DNA of 64,000 bases, from the NCBI RefSeq assembly GCF_017068395.1, contig NZ_CP070619.1, positions 5,394,001 to 5,458,000 on the forward strand, written 5' to 3'. Within the stretch, counting starts at the first letter, position 1; every line of letters begins with the position of its first letter. Position numbers and translations under genes: made by a program. The notes under the pieces were generated by a model. That model made no database searches. It saw only the letters and a list, made by a program, of their open reading frames with translations, and was not told the origin of the DNA. Below, one piece after another: positions 36,064 through 44,677 of the stretch. Source of the stretch: Rhodococcus pseudokoreensis. GTDB taxonomy: Bacteria; Actinomycetota; Actinomycetes; Mycobacteriales; Mycobacteriaceae.

Positions 36064-37419
36064 TCAGGCCTTCGCGGCGTCTCCCACCGCTTCGGCGGTG
36101 ATGGCTTCCGCGCCGAGCACCGCGTCCGCGCCGTGCTTGGATGCGCCGGTGAGGCCGACGGCGTCGAGCACGTATGCCGTCTCGCCGTGGACGGACACGT
36201 CGAGGCCGTCGTATTCGCTGTCCTGGTCGGCCCGGATGCCCATGAACTTCTTCAGCGCCAGGACGATCACCAGGGTGACGACGAAGCAGTAGGCGAGAAC
36301 GGCTGCCACGGCGACGCATTGGCGCCACAGCACGTCGAAGCCGCCGCCGTAGAGGAGTCCCGCTGCGCCGTTGGGGGCGGCCGGATCCGCGAGGAAACCG
36401 ATGAGGACGGTGCCGAGGATGCCGCCGACCAGGTGTACGCCGACGACGTCGAGCGCGTCGTCGTAGCCGAGCCGGTATTTCCAGGAGACCGCGAAGCAGC
36501 AGACCGCGCCGGCCGCGGCGCCGACCGCCAGTGCGCCGAGGGGTGAGACGGCGCCGCAGGCGGGCGTGATGGCGACCAGGGCGGCGATCAGCCCGGATGC
36601 CGCGCCGAGCGACGTGGCGCGGCCTTCTCGCAGCTTCTCGACGGCCAGCCACGCGCAGATGCCTGCGCACGCCGCGGCGACGGTGTTGAGGATGACGACC
36701 GACGCGCTGTTTCCGGCGGACAGTGCCGAGCCGCCGTTGAACCCGAACCAGCCGAACAGCAGGATGCCGGCGCCCAGCATTGTCAGGGGAAGGCTGTGCG
36801 GGCGCGGCGAGACGGGGAACGTCTTGCGGGTCCCGAGAACCAGGACGACGGCGAGGGCGGCGATGCCGGCGTTGATGTGCACCGCCGTGCCGCCGGCGAA
36901 GTCGATGGCGCCGAGGGTGTTGGCGATCCATCCGCCGATCACCGATCCGTCCGCCGAGTCGAACGCGAAGACCCAGTGAGCGACGGGGAAGTAGACGAAC
37001 GTCGCCCACAGTCCGGCGAACAACATCCATGCGCCGAACTTCATCCGGTCGGCCAGCGCACCCGAGATGAGCGCCACGGTGATAGCGGCGAACAGCAGCT
37101 GGAATCCGGAGACCAGCGCGGGTGGAAGTCCGGGTTCGGAGGGGGCCTCCAGCAGCGAACTGGAGCCGAAGAACTCGAGTGGGTCGCCCAGGAGGCCGAG
37201 GCCGCCGAGGGAATTGCCGAGCACGGCCGAGTAGCCGAACACGATCCACAGCACCCCGACGACGGCGAACGCGCCGAACGTCATCATGGCCATGTTGAGC
37301 GTGTTGCGCACGCTGACCATCCCGCCGTAGAACATGGCCAGGCCCGGCACCATCAGGCTCACCGCCGTGAAGGCCGCCAGAATCCAGGCGGTGTCGGCCG
37401 CAGCGACTGCTTCGTTCAT
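36064..37419 (-). CDS. amt: Ammonium transporter
   Basis: A 451-residue Amt/MEP/Rh channel with about 11 membrane segments. TAWILAAFTAVSLMVPGLAMFYGGM opens the first, the pore twin histidines are in GTAVHINAGIAAL and VVGVHLVGGILGT, and GWFGFNGGSA is conserved. A C-terminal extension of about 45 residues follows the family tail. The ATG at 37419 starts the first membrane helix directly; an in-frame ATG 11 codons upstream is less likely. No glnK is adjacent. It may recover ammonia from the amine-oxidising pathways nearby. Confidence 0.92.
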   Translation of the reverse strand: MNEAVAAADTAWILAAFTAVSLMVPGLAMFYGGMVSVRNTLNMAMMTFGAFAVVGVLWIVFGYSAVLGNSLGGLGLLGDPLEFFGSSSLLEAPSEPGLPPALVSGFQLLFAAITVALISGALADRMKFGAWMLFAGLWATFVYFPVAHWVFAFDSADGSVIGGWIANTLGAIDFAGGTAVHINAGIAALAVVLVLGTRKTFPVSPRPHSLPLTMLGAGILLFGWFGFNGGSALSAGNSASVVILNTVAAACAGICAWLAVEKLREGRATSLGAASGLIAALVAITPACGAVSPLGALAVGAAAGAVCCFAVSWKYRLGYDDALDVVGVHLVGGILGTVLIGFLADPAAPNGAAGLLYGGGFDVLWRQCVAVAAVLAYCFVVTLVIVLALKKFMGIRADQDSEYDGLDVSVHGETAYVLDAVGLTGASKHGADAVLGAEAITAEAVGDAAKA

Positions 37420-37446
37420 AGTCGTCCACCTTGATCGAAGATGGCG

Positions 37447-37463
37447 GGACACTCGCAGTGTCC
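37447..37463 (-). promoter_or_regulatory. Perfect dyad in the amt leader
   Basis: GGACACTCGCAGTGTCC has 7-bp arms and a 3-nt centre, 27 bp upstream of amt. As DNA it could be an operator; as RNA a leader hairpin near the ribosome site. Which one is not decided. Confidence 0.35.
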
Positions 37464-37602
37464 GCCGATGGGAATCAATGTCTATCGACAGTGAACCAAA
37501 GCTGAGATTGCGAGAATAGTGCGTTGCGTGACGAATGCGTTAAGAGTGCTTTTGGGAGACCAGGTATCGTGACAGTAGACGAGATGGGGTTGAGGGGGAT
37601 CG

Positions 37603-38151
37603 GTGACTACAGCTCGCGAGGCACGGATCGTCCGTCGCGCGGATCGTCACGTCACGCCGTGGGCCAACGGTGCGGGGACGACCGCGGAGATCGCAGCCGG
37701 TGCCGCGTCCCGGTGGCGGTTCAGCGTCGCGACGCTCGACGGGAGTTCGACGTTCTCGGCGTTCCCCGAGGTGGACCGCATCTTCACGGTGATCGGCGAC
37801 CATCCGGTGTCCCTCGACTTCGGCAATGCCCCGATGGTGATCCCGCGCCTCAGCCCGACCCCCTTCGCCGGCGAGGACGGCCCTGCCTGTGTGGCGGCCG
37901 GGGCGACCGAGGCATTCAACGTCATGGTCCACCGGTCCACGACCGCCGCCTCGGTGGACATCATCGAGATCGGAACGGCAAACGAGATAGCAGCCCACGG
38001 GCGGGTCGCCGTCCTCGCCCTGGTCCTGAGCGGAGGCCTCACGACGGACCTCGGCCCGCTCGAACCCGGCGACTGCCTGCTCGTCGAACAGGGGTCCGTC
38101 CACCTGTCGGGCCCGGCGTCGGTCGTGCTCGCCCAGATCCTCCCCACGTGA
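37603..38151 (+). CDS. hutD: HutD family protein
   Basis: A 182-residue HutD-type cupin. The N-terminal VTPWANGAGTTAEIA, SVATLDGSSTFSAFPEVDRIFTVI and the LEPGDCLLVE segment are typical. HutD is linked to histidine utilisation, perhaps regulating flux, but its biochemistry is not established. No hut enzyme genes lie in the window. GTG start with a GAGGGGG ribosome site. The stop codon is inside the first copy of the 52-nt hairpin repeat. Confidence 0.8.
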   Translation: MTTAREARIVRRADRHVTPWANGAGTTAEIAAGAASRWRFSVATLDGSSTFSAFPEVDRIFTVIGDHPVSLDFGNAPMVIPRLSPTPFAGEDGPACVAAGATEAFNVMVHRSTTAASVDIIEIGTANEIAAHGRVAVLALVLSGGLTTDLGPLEPGDCLLVEQGSVHLSGPASVVLAQILPT

Positions 38152-38193
38152 GCGCCAAAGCGTGCCGGGGCACACTTTGGCACTCACCTGGGG
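38142..38193. repeat. 52-nt hairpin repeat, copy 1
   Basis: Left arm CCCCAcGTGAGCGCCAAAG, inner stem GTGC/GCAC with a CGGG loop, right arm CTTTGGCACTCACcTGGGG. It lies between convergent hutD and the 38243 gene and covers the hutD stop. Compared with copies 2 and 3, one stem pair is swapped from G-C to C-G, which preserves pairing. Confidence 0.75.
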
Positions 38194-38242
38194 GATTCAC
38201 CTCGGGGTGGATGGTGGCGCGCGGCCCAGCCGCAGGACCGGT

Positions 38243-38737
38243 TCAGTCCGCCAGCAGGTCGTGGGCGATGGCGCGGATCCGATCGTCCTGCCCGCCCTCC
38301 GGAGCGAGGTCGGCGGGCGATCGCCCGTCCGGGAGCCACCCGGATGGGCTGATCCACCAGGAACTCACTCCCCAGGGGTCGTGCTTGGCGTTCAGGAGTT
38401 GGTTGATCTCCGCGACGACTGGCCGGACCTTCGCGGTCGCCGTGTCGAATTGGAAGCTGGGGTAGAGGTAGCGCCCGCCGATCTCGTATCCGACGACGTC
38501 GCCCCGTTCGCGTAACCGGCTGGCGGGGCTGTGTCGGTTGCTGTCGCGGGAGCGCAGGACATCGGCGACATCGCTCGCTTCGAGATGTGGATGCTCGAAA
38601 ATCGCCTGTCTTGCAGTGGTCTCGATCCGGGCCCGCGCGATCGACTCCGTCATGACGTGCGCGGGCACCGCCGAGGCGACGGAGGCACCGTCGGGCAGGG
38701 CACGGAGTTCCGCGCCGGGGTCATGGTCGATGCCCAT
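38243..38737 (-). CDS. ParS/MbcA/Xre-like antitoxin-type protein (DUF2384-like C-terminus)
   Basis: A 164-residue soluble protein. Its C-terminal third (INQLLNAKHDPWGVSSWWIS, then GWLPDGRSPADL) resembles the toxin-binding domain of Xre/MbcA/ParS antitoxins, and the middle (SDVADVLRSRDSNRHSPASRLRERG) looks like a winged DNA-binding segment. A RES-domain toxin gene, the usual partner, is absent on both sides. The family call is from pattern only and moderately sure. Confidence 0.55.
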   Translation of the reverse strand: MGIDHDPGAELRALPDGASVASAVPAHVMTESIARARIETTARQAIFEHPHLEASDVADVLRSRDSNRHSPASRLRERGDVVGYEIGGRYLYPSFQFDTATAKVRPVVAEINQLLNAKHDPWGVSSWWISPSGWLPDGRSPADLAPEGGQDDRIRAIAHDLLAD

Positions 38738-38866
38738 GGTCGTCTCCCTGCGTGCGACGGTAACAGCAGCATACGTCGTTGTCGCTTCTGTGCTTTCGTC
38801 TCGACCATCTCAAACCCATAGCTCGAGAGCACGACTTCAGCCGCCCAAGATTTGGGCGGCCGGCGG

Positions 38867-40411
38867 TCAGTGTCCGATGCTGTCGGCGGGCTCGGCGACG
38901 TCGTCCGGGGTGAGGGTCTCCCGGAGCGGCACTTCCTTGATGAGCCAGGCGAGAACGAACGCGGCGGCGGCGATGACGGCCCCCCACAGGAAGATTGCGT
39001 GGGTGCCGTTGACGACGGCCTGTTTGAACACGATCTGCACGGCCTCGGGAAGTTGGTGCAAGGCCGCCGGGGTCATCCCGGATGCGCTGGGCGTTCCCTG
39101 CCCGCCGGTGTCGCCCAGCGACGACGTGAGCTGGTTGGCGTAGATCGCACCGAGCAGGGCGACTCCGATCGATCCGCCCATGTTGCGGGCGAAGGTGGCG
39201 GTGCCGGTCGCGGTGCCCATGTCTCGGATCGGCACGCTGTTCTGCGCGATCAGGTTCGTCGTCTGCATCAGGCAGCCCATTCCGACGCCGAGTGCCACCA
39301 TGTAGAGACCGGTCTGCGCGATCGAGGTGTTCGCGTCCATGGTGGAGAACAGCCACAGGCCCACCACCAGCATGGCGGCGCCGACGATCGGGATCGCCTT
39401 GTAACGCCCGGTCTTGGTGATGAGCAGGCCGCCGGCGAGTGAGACGACCATGGCCGAGATCATCATCGGCATCAGCAGCAGCCCGCTGTTGGTGGCGGAT
39501 TGGCCCTGAACGAATTGCTGGAATTGCGGCAGGAAGGTGACTCCACCGAACATGGCGAACCCGACCACGAAGCCGAGGGCGCTGGCCACGGAGAAGTTTC
39601 TGTTGGAGAACAGTTGCAGGGGGATGATCGGCTCCGCGGCCCGGCGTTCGACGATCAGGAACAGGGCGAAACCGGCGATGGCCACGACCGCGAGTCCGAT
39701 GATCTGCCACGAGCCCCACGCGTACTGGCTGCCACCCCAGGTGACCGTGAGGACCAGCGCGGTGATCCACACGCTGAGCACGCTCGCGCCCAGCCAGTCG
39801 ATGGACAGTTGGGCGGCCTTCTTCGTGACCTCGCCCGGCAGGGTCAGGGTGGCCCACACCACGACCAACGACAGCAGACCCAGGGGGAGGTTGACGTAGA
39901 ACACCCACCGCCAGGACAGGTTGTCGGTGATGAAACCGCCGATCAGCGGTCCGCCGATCATCGCCGCCGGCATCACGGCCATCATGATGCCCTGGTACTT
40001 GCCGCGTTCACGAGGCGAGACCATCAGTCCGATCACCGACATGATGCCGACCATCAGACCGCCCGCGCCGAGCCCCTGGATGGCCCGGAACAGGATCAAC
40101 TGGAGCATGTCCTGGCTCATCCCGCACAACGCGGACCCGATCAGGAAGATCGTGATCGAGGCCATGAACGTCGCCTTGTGGCCGAACAGGTCGCCGAGCT
40201 TGCCCCAGATCGGGGTGGCCACCGTCGAGGCGAGGATGTAGCCGGTCACCACCCAGGACAGGTGGTCCAACCCGCCCAGATCGCCGACGATGGTCGGTAG
40301 GGCCGGGGAGACGATCATATTGTCGAGCATCGCCAGAAGCATCGCGATGACCAGTCCGCTCATGGCGGTGATGATCTGACGCGGCGTCAGCGCTGCGGTT
40401 GCCTCGGGCAT
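38867..40411 (-). CDS. DHA2-family MFS drug efflux transporter
   Basis: A 514-residue, 14-segment major facilitator of the EmrB/QacA type. MLDNMIVSPALPTIVGDLGG and the motif A region GKLGDLFGHKATF are in the N-terminal half, and SWRWVFYVNLPLGLL marks the class. ATG 40411 has a GGAAGG ribosome site; a GTG at 40432 would add seven residues. It is divergent from a TetR gene with tandem operators between, so it is very likely the pump that the repressor controls. Confidence 0.88.
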   Translation of the reverse strand: MPEATAALTPRQIITAMSGLVIAMLLAMLDNMIVSPALPTIVGDLGGLDHLSWVVTGYILASTVATPIWGKLGDLFGHKATFMASITIFLIGSALCGMSQDMLQLILFRAIQGLGAGGLMVGIMSVIGLMVSPRERGKYQGIMMAVMPAAMIGGPLIGGFITDNLSWRWVFYVNLPLGLLSLVVVWATLTLPGEVTKKAAQLSIDWLGASVLSVWITALVLTVTWGGSQYAWGSWQIIGLAVVAIAGFALFLIVERRAAEPIIPLQLFSNRNFSVASALGFVVGFAMFGGVTFLPQFQQFVQGQSATNSGLLLMPMMISAMVVSLAGGLLITKTGRYKAIPIVGAAMLVVGLWLFSTMDANTSIAQTGLYMVALGVGMGCLMQTTNLIAQNSVPIRDMGTATGTATFARNMGGSIGVALLGAIYANQLTSSLGDTGGQGTPSASGMTPAALHQLPEAVQIVFKQAVVNGTHAIFLWGAVIAAAAFVLAWLIKEVPLRETLTPDDVAEPADSIGH

Positions 40412-40464
40412 GTCGATGGCCTTCCGGATCACGTGTATGTGGTCGAGTACCCTGAACCCGGGTC

Positions 40465-40510
40465 ACTAACCGATCGGTAAGTCACGCTACTCACTAACCG
40501 ATCGGTCAGC
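40465..40510. promoter_or_regulatory. Tandem TetR operators between MFS pump and TetR
   Basis: Two near-identical sites, ACTAACCGATCGGTAAGT at 40465-40482 and ACTAACCGATCGGTCAGC at 40493-40510, are 28 bp apart start to start, each with the palindrome ACCGATCGGT. The arrangement fits repression of both divergent genes by the adjacent TetR protein. Confidence 0.75.
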
Positions 40511-40548
40511 AACCCTGGTCCGATCCGGGAACGCGAGAGGAGGTCACT

Positions 40549-41148
40549 GTGAATGCACCGGAGGATTCCAGCCGGACCGGCACCCGTGAGCGGATCCCTG
40601 CCGTCGCATTGAAGTTGTTTGCGGAGAAGGGCTACGACGCGACCTCGATGCGCGAGATCGCCGAGCAGCTGAACATGACCAAAGCGGCGCTGTACTACCA
40701 CTTCGACAGCAAGGAAGACATCGTCCGGGTCCTGGTGGCCGGTCTGCTCGAGCAGATCGTTGAACTCGTCGACTGGGCCCGCACGCAACAGCGCGGCTCG
40801 GACCTGCGGATGGAAGTGCTCTCACGATGGCACGACATCATGCAGGCGCGCGGCCTGGCACTGTTCCGCTTCGCGGTCGCCAACAACCGGGTGTTCAAGG
40901 AAGCAGGCCCGGACAAGCTCAGCATGACCCGGCACCTCGCCGACCTCTACGACATCCTCACCCCCACCGATGCGACGGTGGAAGATCGACTACGCATCCG
41001 GCTCGCCCTGATGTCGATGAACATGGCCGGCATCGCCGCGAACACCATCGACGCCAGTGACGACGAAATCCTGTCCGCGGCCCGCAAGATCGCATCCGAA
41101 CTGATGCCCGGCGACCTCGACCACGACAGCGGCGTCGACGGACGATGA
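40549..41148 (+). CDS. TetR-family repressor of the MFS pump
   Basis: A 199-residue TetR regulator. The HTH is at about residues 15-60 (AVALKLFAEKGYDATSMREIAEQLNMTKAALYYHF), followed by an unrelated ligand-binding domain. The GTG start follows GAGAGGAGG. It is divergent from the DHA2 transporter gene across tandem operators. Efflux-pump repression is the usual role of such pairs. Confidence 0.87.
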   Translation: MNAPEDSSRTGTRERIPAVALKLFAEKGYDATSMREIAEQLNMTKAALYYHFDSKEDIVRVLVAGLLEQIVELVDWARTQQRGSDLRMEVLSRWHDIMQARGLALFRFAVANNRVFKEAGPDKLSMTRHLADLYDILTPTDATVEDRLRIRLALMSMNMAGIAANTIDASDDEILSAARKIASELMPGDLDHDSGVDGR

Positions 41149-41169
41149 CGGACGGGTTCTCGCCCGGAT

Positions 41170-41221
41170 CCCCAGGTGAGTGGCAAAGCGTGCCGGAGCA
41201 CACTTTGCCACTCACCTGGGG
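41170..41221. repeat. 52-nt hairpin repeat, copy 2
   Basis: The most regular copy: CCCCAGGTGAGTGGCAAAG pairs fully with CTTTGCCACTCACCTGGGG, with an inner GTGC/GCAC stem and CGGA loop, and a single C/A mismatch between the stems. It fills the gap between two convergent TetR genes, ending 3 bp before the stop of the minus-strand one. Confidence 0.8.
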
Positions 41222-41224
41222 GAG

Positions 41225-41800
41225 TCACCTCGCCGTCGACAGAATCCGGCGCAGGCGCTCGATGGCGCGCTCGGTGGCGGGGCGATCCTTCGCGATGAGT
41301 TGGTGCATGATGAAGCCCTCGATCGCCGAGTACACCAGCAGGGTCAGATCTTCGTCGGCGGTGATGCCCAGGCGGGTCAGGGCCTGGGACGTCGCCTCGA
41401 TGTACGTGGCGTAGAGCAACTTCACATGTGGGTCGAGGCGTGGTGTCCGCCGGGATTCGAGCATCAGTTCGTATTGGAAGACCTGCAGGTCGGGGTCGCG
41501 GGCGACGAGGTCCGTGAGGTGCTCGACGAAGTGGTCGAGTGACGACCCGTCGGCGATGTCGGCGAAGACGCTCGCGCTCTTGTCCAGCGCGTACCGGAGC
41601 GCGGCGTCGACGAGGGCGTCCGTCGACGCGAAACGCTGCCGGACCGCCTCGTCCGTGATGCCCGCCTCCGCCGCGACGGCCCGGAAGGTCAGGCCGCGCA
41701 GGCCGTCGCGGGCGATCACGGAGACTGTCGCGAGGACCGTGTAGAGCCCCGGATCGCCGGGGAGCGCCGCAGTGCGCGGTCGCCGGTCGGTGAGCGTCAC
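41225..41800 (-). CDS. TetR-family regulator of the dimethylamine operon
   Basis: A 191-residue TetR protein: N-terminal HTH GLRGLTFRAVAAEAGITDEAVRQRFAS around residues 31-57, C-terminal helical domain. Its GTG overlaps the stop of the heme demethylase gene (GTGA), so it is the last gene of the cupin-dmm operon and plausibly its autoregulator. The inducer might be a methylated amine (inference). Confidence 0.84.
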   Translation of the reverse strand: MTLTDRRPRTAALPGDPGLYTVLATVSVIARDGLRGLTFRAVAAEAGITDEAVRQRFASTDALVDAALRYALDKSASVFADIADGSSLDHFVEHLTDLVARDPDLQVFQYELMLESRRTPRLDPHVKLLYATYIEATSQALTRLGITADEDLTLLVYSAIEGFIMHQLIAKDRPATERAIERLRRILSTAR

Positions 41801-42786
41801 GGCTCGACGTTCCCGTGCGCGGCAAGCCATCTCATTCCGGGCTCGCGGGTGCGGCTGATTCCTTTGTACTCGGCCATGTCCACCGGAAGGTCCTCGAGGA
41901 CCTTGTACAGCCGTGCACCCCATTCCGGGACCGACGCGACATCGCGGAGCGGCAACAGGTAGGTGCGGATGAGGAACATGACGGCGCCGGAGTGCGCGAG
42001 CCGGATCAGGTGCTGCACTTCGGTTCTCAGGAACAGTCGGTCGCCGACCTCGTCGAGCGGTCCGTCGGCGAGAGTGCGACGGTCCTTCCCCCACTCCGGA
42101 TAGGTCTCGGTCGACGTGTCGAGTTTGCCGTCGACGGTCAGCGTCCAGTTGGTGCGCCGGTAGCTCTGGCCGGGTTCGAGCCGCATCAGGAAGTTGTGGG
42201 CGCGGGTGATGATCTTCTCGCTGTGGACCCGCGGGACGGGGCCGTGGATCTCGAGGAAGCTCATCCCGACGTCGAATCCGAAGGACCAGTCCGCCGCGAA
42301 CGTCACCAGTCCGGCGTCGCCCCACAGCTGTCCCTCACGCTGGTCGAGCAGCACGACGTCTTCCTGGATCTGGCCGCAGATGTACACGAGTGGCGGCGCC
42401 GGCAGCGTGGCGAGGTCGCCGAACACGAAGGTGTGCTCGATCCCGAGGAGGTCGTTCCGCCAGAACCAGCTGTCACCACGACGATCGAGGGCCATGGTGT
42501 CGGGGTATTCGGCGGCGAGGGTGCGCATCAGGGTGAGCATCGCGTCCCAGGCGGCCGGGACCATGTGGGGCAGGCACTGGTGCCGCGACGGGTCAGCGGT
42601 GAGGATTCGTTCGCGCTCGGCGAGTTCCTCGTGGTACCGGGAATCGATCTCCAAGTGCGTGGTGCCCCAACGGCCCGCCACGGTCGTAGCTGGGTTCCCG
42701 GCGGGCTCGACGTTGGTGCTGTAGCGGTACTGGTCGCGGGGAAAGGGGAAGGGAAAACGCGCGATACGCGAGTCGGTCGAGGTCAC
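41797..42786 (-). CDS. Heme-dependent oxidative N-demethylase (dimethylamine monooxygenase component)
   Basis: A 329-residue DUF3445 protein, the heme-binding oxygenase subunit of dimethylamine monooxygenase / HODM systems. Landmarks include LPHMVPAAWDAML near residue 67, FGDLATLPAPPLVYICGQIQEDVVLLD in the middle and VHSEKIITRAHNFLMRLEPGQSYRRTNWTL near 188-217. It would oxidise dimethylamine to methylamine and formaldehyde. The GTG start overlaps the stop of the reductase gene. The whole cupin-DmmA-reductase-demethylase set supports the call. Confidence 0.85.
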   Translation of the reverse strand: MTSTDSRIARFPFPFPRDQYRYSTNVEPAGNPATTVAGRWGTTHLEIDSRYHEELAERERILTADPSRHQCLPHMVPAAWDAMLTLMRTLAAEYPDTMALDRRGDSWFWRNDLLGIEHTFVFGDLATLPAPPLVYICGQIQEDVVLLDQREGQLWGDAGLVTFAADWSFGFDVGMSFLEIHGPVPRVHSEKIITRAHNFLMRLEPGQSYRRTNWTLTVDGKLDTSTETYPEWGKDRRTLADGPLDEVGDRLFLRTEVQHLIRLAHSGAVMFLIRTYLLPLRDVASVPEWGARLYKVLEDLPVDMAEYKGISRTREPGMRWLAAHGNVEP

Positions 42787-43760
42787 AGTTCCAGCTCCAA
42801 TCGGTCTCCTACGGCCCGTGACACGCACGGCATGATCGAATCTCCGGACGCCTTCTCCTCGTCGGTGAGGAACAGGTCGCGGTGCTCGACCTCGCCGCCG
42901 CGGACCGACAGCCGGCATTCGCCGCACACGCCCTGACGGCACAGGTTCGGGACGGTGATTCCCTTGTCCAGCAAGGCTTCGAGAAGGCTGGTGCCCGACG
43001 GGACGGGGACGATCATCCCGGTGCGTCCGAGCTTGGCGGCGAACGGGTTTCCTTCGGGCAGCGGGCCTGCACCGAACGCCTCCGAGTGCACCCGGCCCGG
43101 TGGCCAGCCGCACTCGCGGGCCCACTCCGCGACCGCGGCGATCATCGGCGCGGGTCCGCACGTGTAGACGTGGGTGCCGAGGGGCTGATCCCCCAGCTTG
43201 GGAAGCAGGGCTTCGCGCAGTTCTTCGGGGGTGGACACCGTGACGATCCGGTCGCCGCACAGCGCCGCCAGTTCGTCGGCATGCGCCCCCTGACGGTCGC
43301 GGAAGGAGTAGATCACCTCGAACGACCGACCCCATTCGAGGGCGGCCCGCACGTGCGACAGCATCGGGGTGACGCCGATCCCACCCGCAACCAGGATGTG
43401 GTGCCGGGCGTTGAGAATCGGCGCGAACGCGCTGCGCGGACGGCTCACCCGGACGGTCTGCCCCGGCTGCAGGTCGTGGACCCAGCGCGAACCGCCGTGG
43501 CCGTTCTCGTCGAGCCGGACCGAGATCGCGTAGTGGTCCGGCTCGATCGACGGCCCCGTCAGCGAGTACGAGTTGTGCCGGCCCTCGGCCCAATTCACCG
43601 CGATATGGCTGCCCGGGGTGAACGTCGGCAGGGCGCGGCCGCCCTCGTCCGTGAGGACGACGTGCCGGACGCCCGGGCACAGTAGTCGGGCCTCGCGCAC
43701 CGTCAGGGTGAGCGTGCCGGTAACTCCCGCGCCCGCAACCGTTTCGAGCACCATGGTCAT
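42783..43760 (-). CDS. PDR/VanB-type reductase of dimethylamine monooxygenase
   Basis: A 325-residue ferredoxin reductase: FAD/FMN domain (SYSLTGP near 65), NAD domain (GGIGVTPMLSHV near 128) and C-terminal [2Fe-2S] domain with cysteines at about 274, 279, 282 and 312. It should feed electrons to the heme demethylase encoded next, with which it overlaps by GTGA; it also overlaps the DmmA-like gene by ATGA. It is paralogous to iacF in this window. Confidence 0.86.
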   Translation of the reverse strand: MTMVLETVAGAGVTGTLTLTVREARLLCPGVRHVVLTDEGGRALPTFTPGSHIAVNWAEGRHNSYSLTGPSIEPDHYAISVRLDENGHGGSRWVHDLQPGQTVRVSRPRSAFAPILNARHHILVAGGIGVTPMLSHVRAALEWGRSFEVIYSFRDRQGAHADELAALCGDRIVTVSTPEELREALLPKLGDQPLGTHVYTCGPAPMIAAVAEWARECGWPPGRVHSEAFGAGPLPEGNPFAAKLGRTGMIVPVPSGTSLLEALLDKGITVPNLCRQGVCGECRLSVRGGEVEHRDLFLTDEEKASGDSIMPCVSRAVGDRLELEL

Positions 43761-44287
43761 GGCAATTCCTCCGCGTCGGCTCGGTAACCCAGGTACGCGC
43801 TGTGGCGCCGGGAGAAGTGGTAATAGACGGTCAGCTCTTCGGAACACCCCGTGCACGGCGTCTGCCCGCCGACGGCCGCCGGGACGTTCGGCGACGTCGT
43901 GTGGCAGTGCGCGCAGTACACGTCGCGCACGCGCGTGTCCCCGTCGCTGATCACGGCGGCGATCTCCGCGGGCAACGCACCCGCGGAGATCAGGTGGGAG
44001 CGCACCGCCCCCACCGTCCGCTCGGAACCCGCCACCACGAATCGCCATCCGATACGCGCCTCGGACAGCAGGTCGTCGAGCCCGGACCCGCCGACCTTTC
44101 CGACGATGAACGTGCGAGTCGGCACCGGGGCGACCCGCTCGGACAGTTCGCTCAGCGCTCGATCACTGACCGAACCGTCCGAGACGAGCACGTAGCAGGT
44201 GACGCGAGCGCCGGCCGCCAGGTCGTCGACGGCCGAGTAATCGGACCGCCATCGGGGGACGCTCGTCGACCTCATCGAGACGGCCAT
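43757..44287 (-). CDS. dmmA: DmmA-family subunit of dimethylamine monooxygenase
   Basis: A 176-residue protein of the DmmA family. The N-terminal half looks like a nucleotide-binding-like fold, and the C-terminus holds a metal site in VRDVYCAHCHTTSPNV followed by PCTGCSEELTVYYHFSRRHSAYLG (four cysteines in two CxxC pairs). It is co-translated with the reductase (ATGA). Its precise role in the monooxygenase is unclear. Confidence 0.82.
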   Translation of the reverse strand: MAVSMRSTSVPRWRSDYSAVDDLAAGARVTCYVLVSDGSVSDRALSELSERVAPVPTRTFIVGKVGGSGLDDLLSEARIGWRFVVAGSERTVGAVRSHLISAGALPAEIAAVISDGDTRVRDVYCAHCHTTSPNVPAAVGGQTPCTGCSEELTVYYHFSRRHSAYLGYRADAEELP

Positions 44288-44293
44288 CGCGGA

Positions 44294-44677
44294 TCAGGGC
44301 GCGAAGGAACGGTGGCCGACGAAATAGGCCAGCGCGCGGTCGGGCGTGGTGAAGCGGATGCGCGACCCCTTGGGGAAGAAGATCGCATCCTTCGCCTTTG
44401 CCACCTCGACCTGGCCGGTGTCGAGGTTCTCCAGGGTGAACTCGCCTTCGAGGACGACCTTCATCTCGTCGTACGCGTAGTAGTAGTCGAGCGGGGCGTC
44501 GGTGCGCTGGAGTTCGAAGTAGCCGGCCGACATCTCGGAGCCGTCCGGGTTGGCGAAGACGTCGTCGATGTATCCCTTGGTGCCCGGGTACTCGGCAACC
44601 GGCATCTGCGGCAGGTTCTCGTGGAATCCGGCGGTGACGCGGAACGGAACGGCGGTGGGCTTGTCGGTCGTGGTCAT
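44294..44677 (-). CDS. Cupin-domain protein, EutQ-like
   Basis: A 127-residue single-domain cupin with YYYAYDEMKVVLEGEFTLEN near residues 64-83 and DAIFFPKGSRIRF near 97-109. It is the first gene of the minus-strand dimethylamine monooxygenase operon, 6 bp before dmmA. EutQ-like cupins accompany amine-degradation clusters; function here is unknown. Confidence 0.72.
   Translation of the reverse strand: MTTTDKPTAVPFRVTAGFHENLPQMPVAEYPGTKGYIDDVFANPDGSEMSAGYFELQRTDAPLDYYYAYDEMKVVLEGEFTLENLDTGQVEVAKAKDAIFFPKGSRIRFTTPDRALAYFVGHRSFAP

Noticed and set aside
38142..38193. Considered a MITE or insertion-sequence end
   Set aside because: No target duplication, no transposase nearby and a constant 52-nt length; a structured repeat or terminator fits better.
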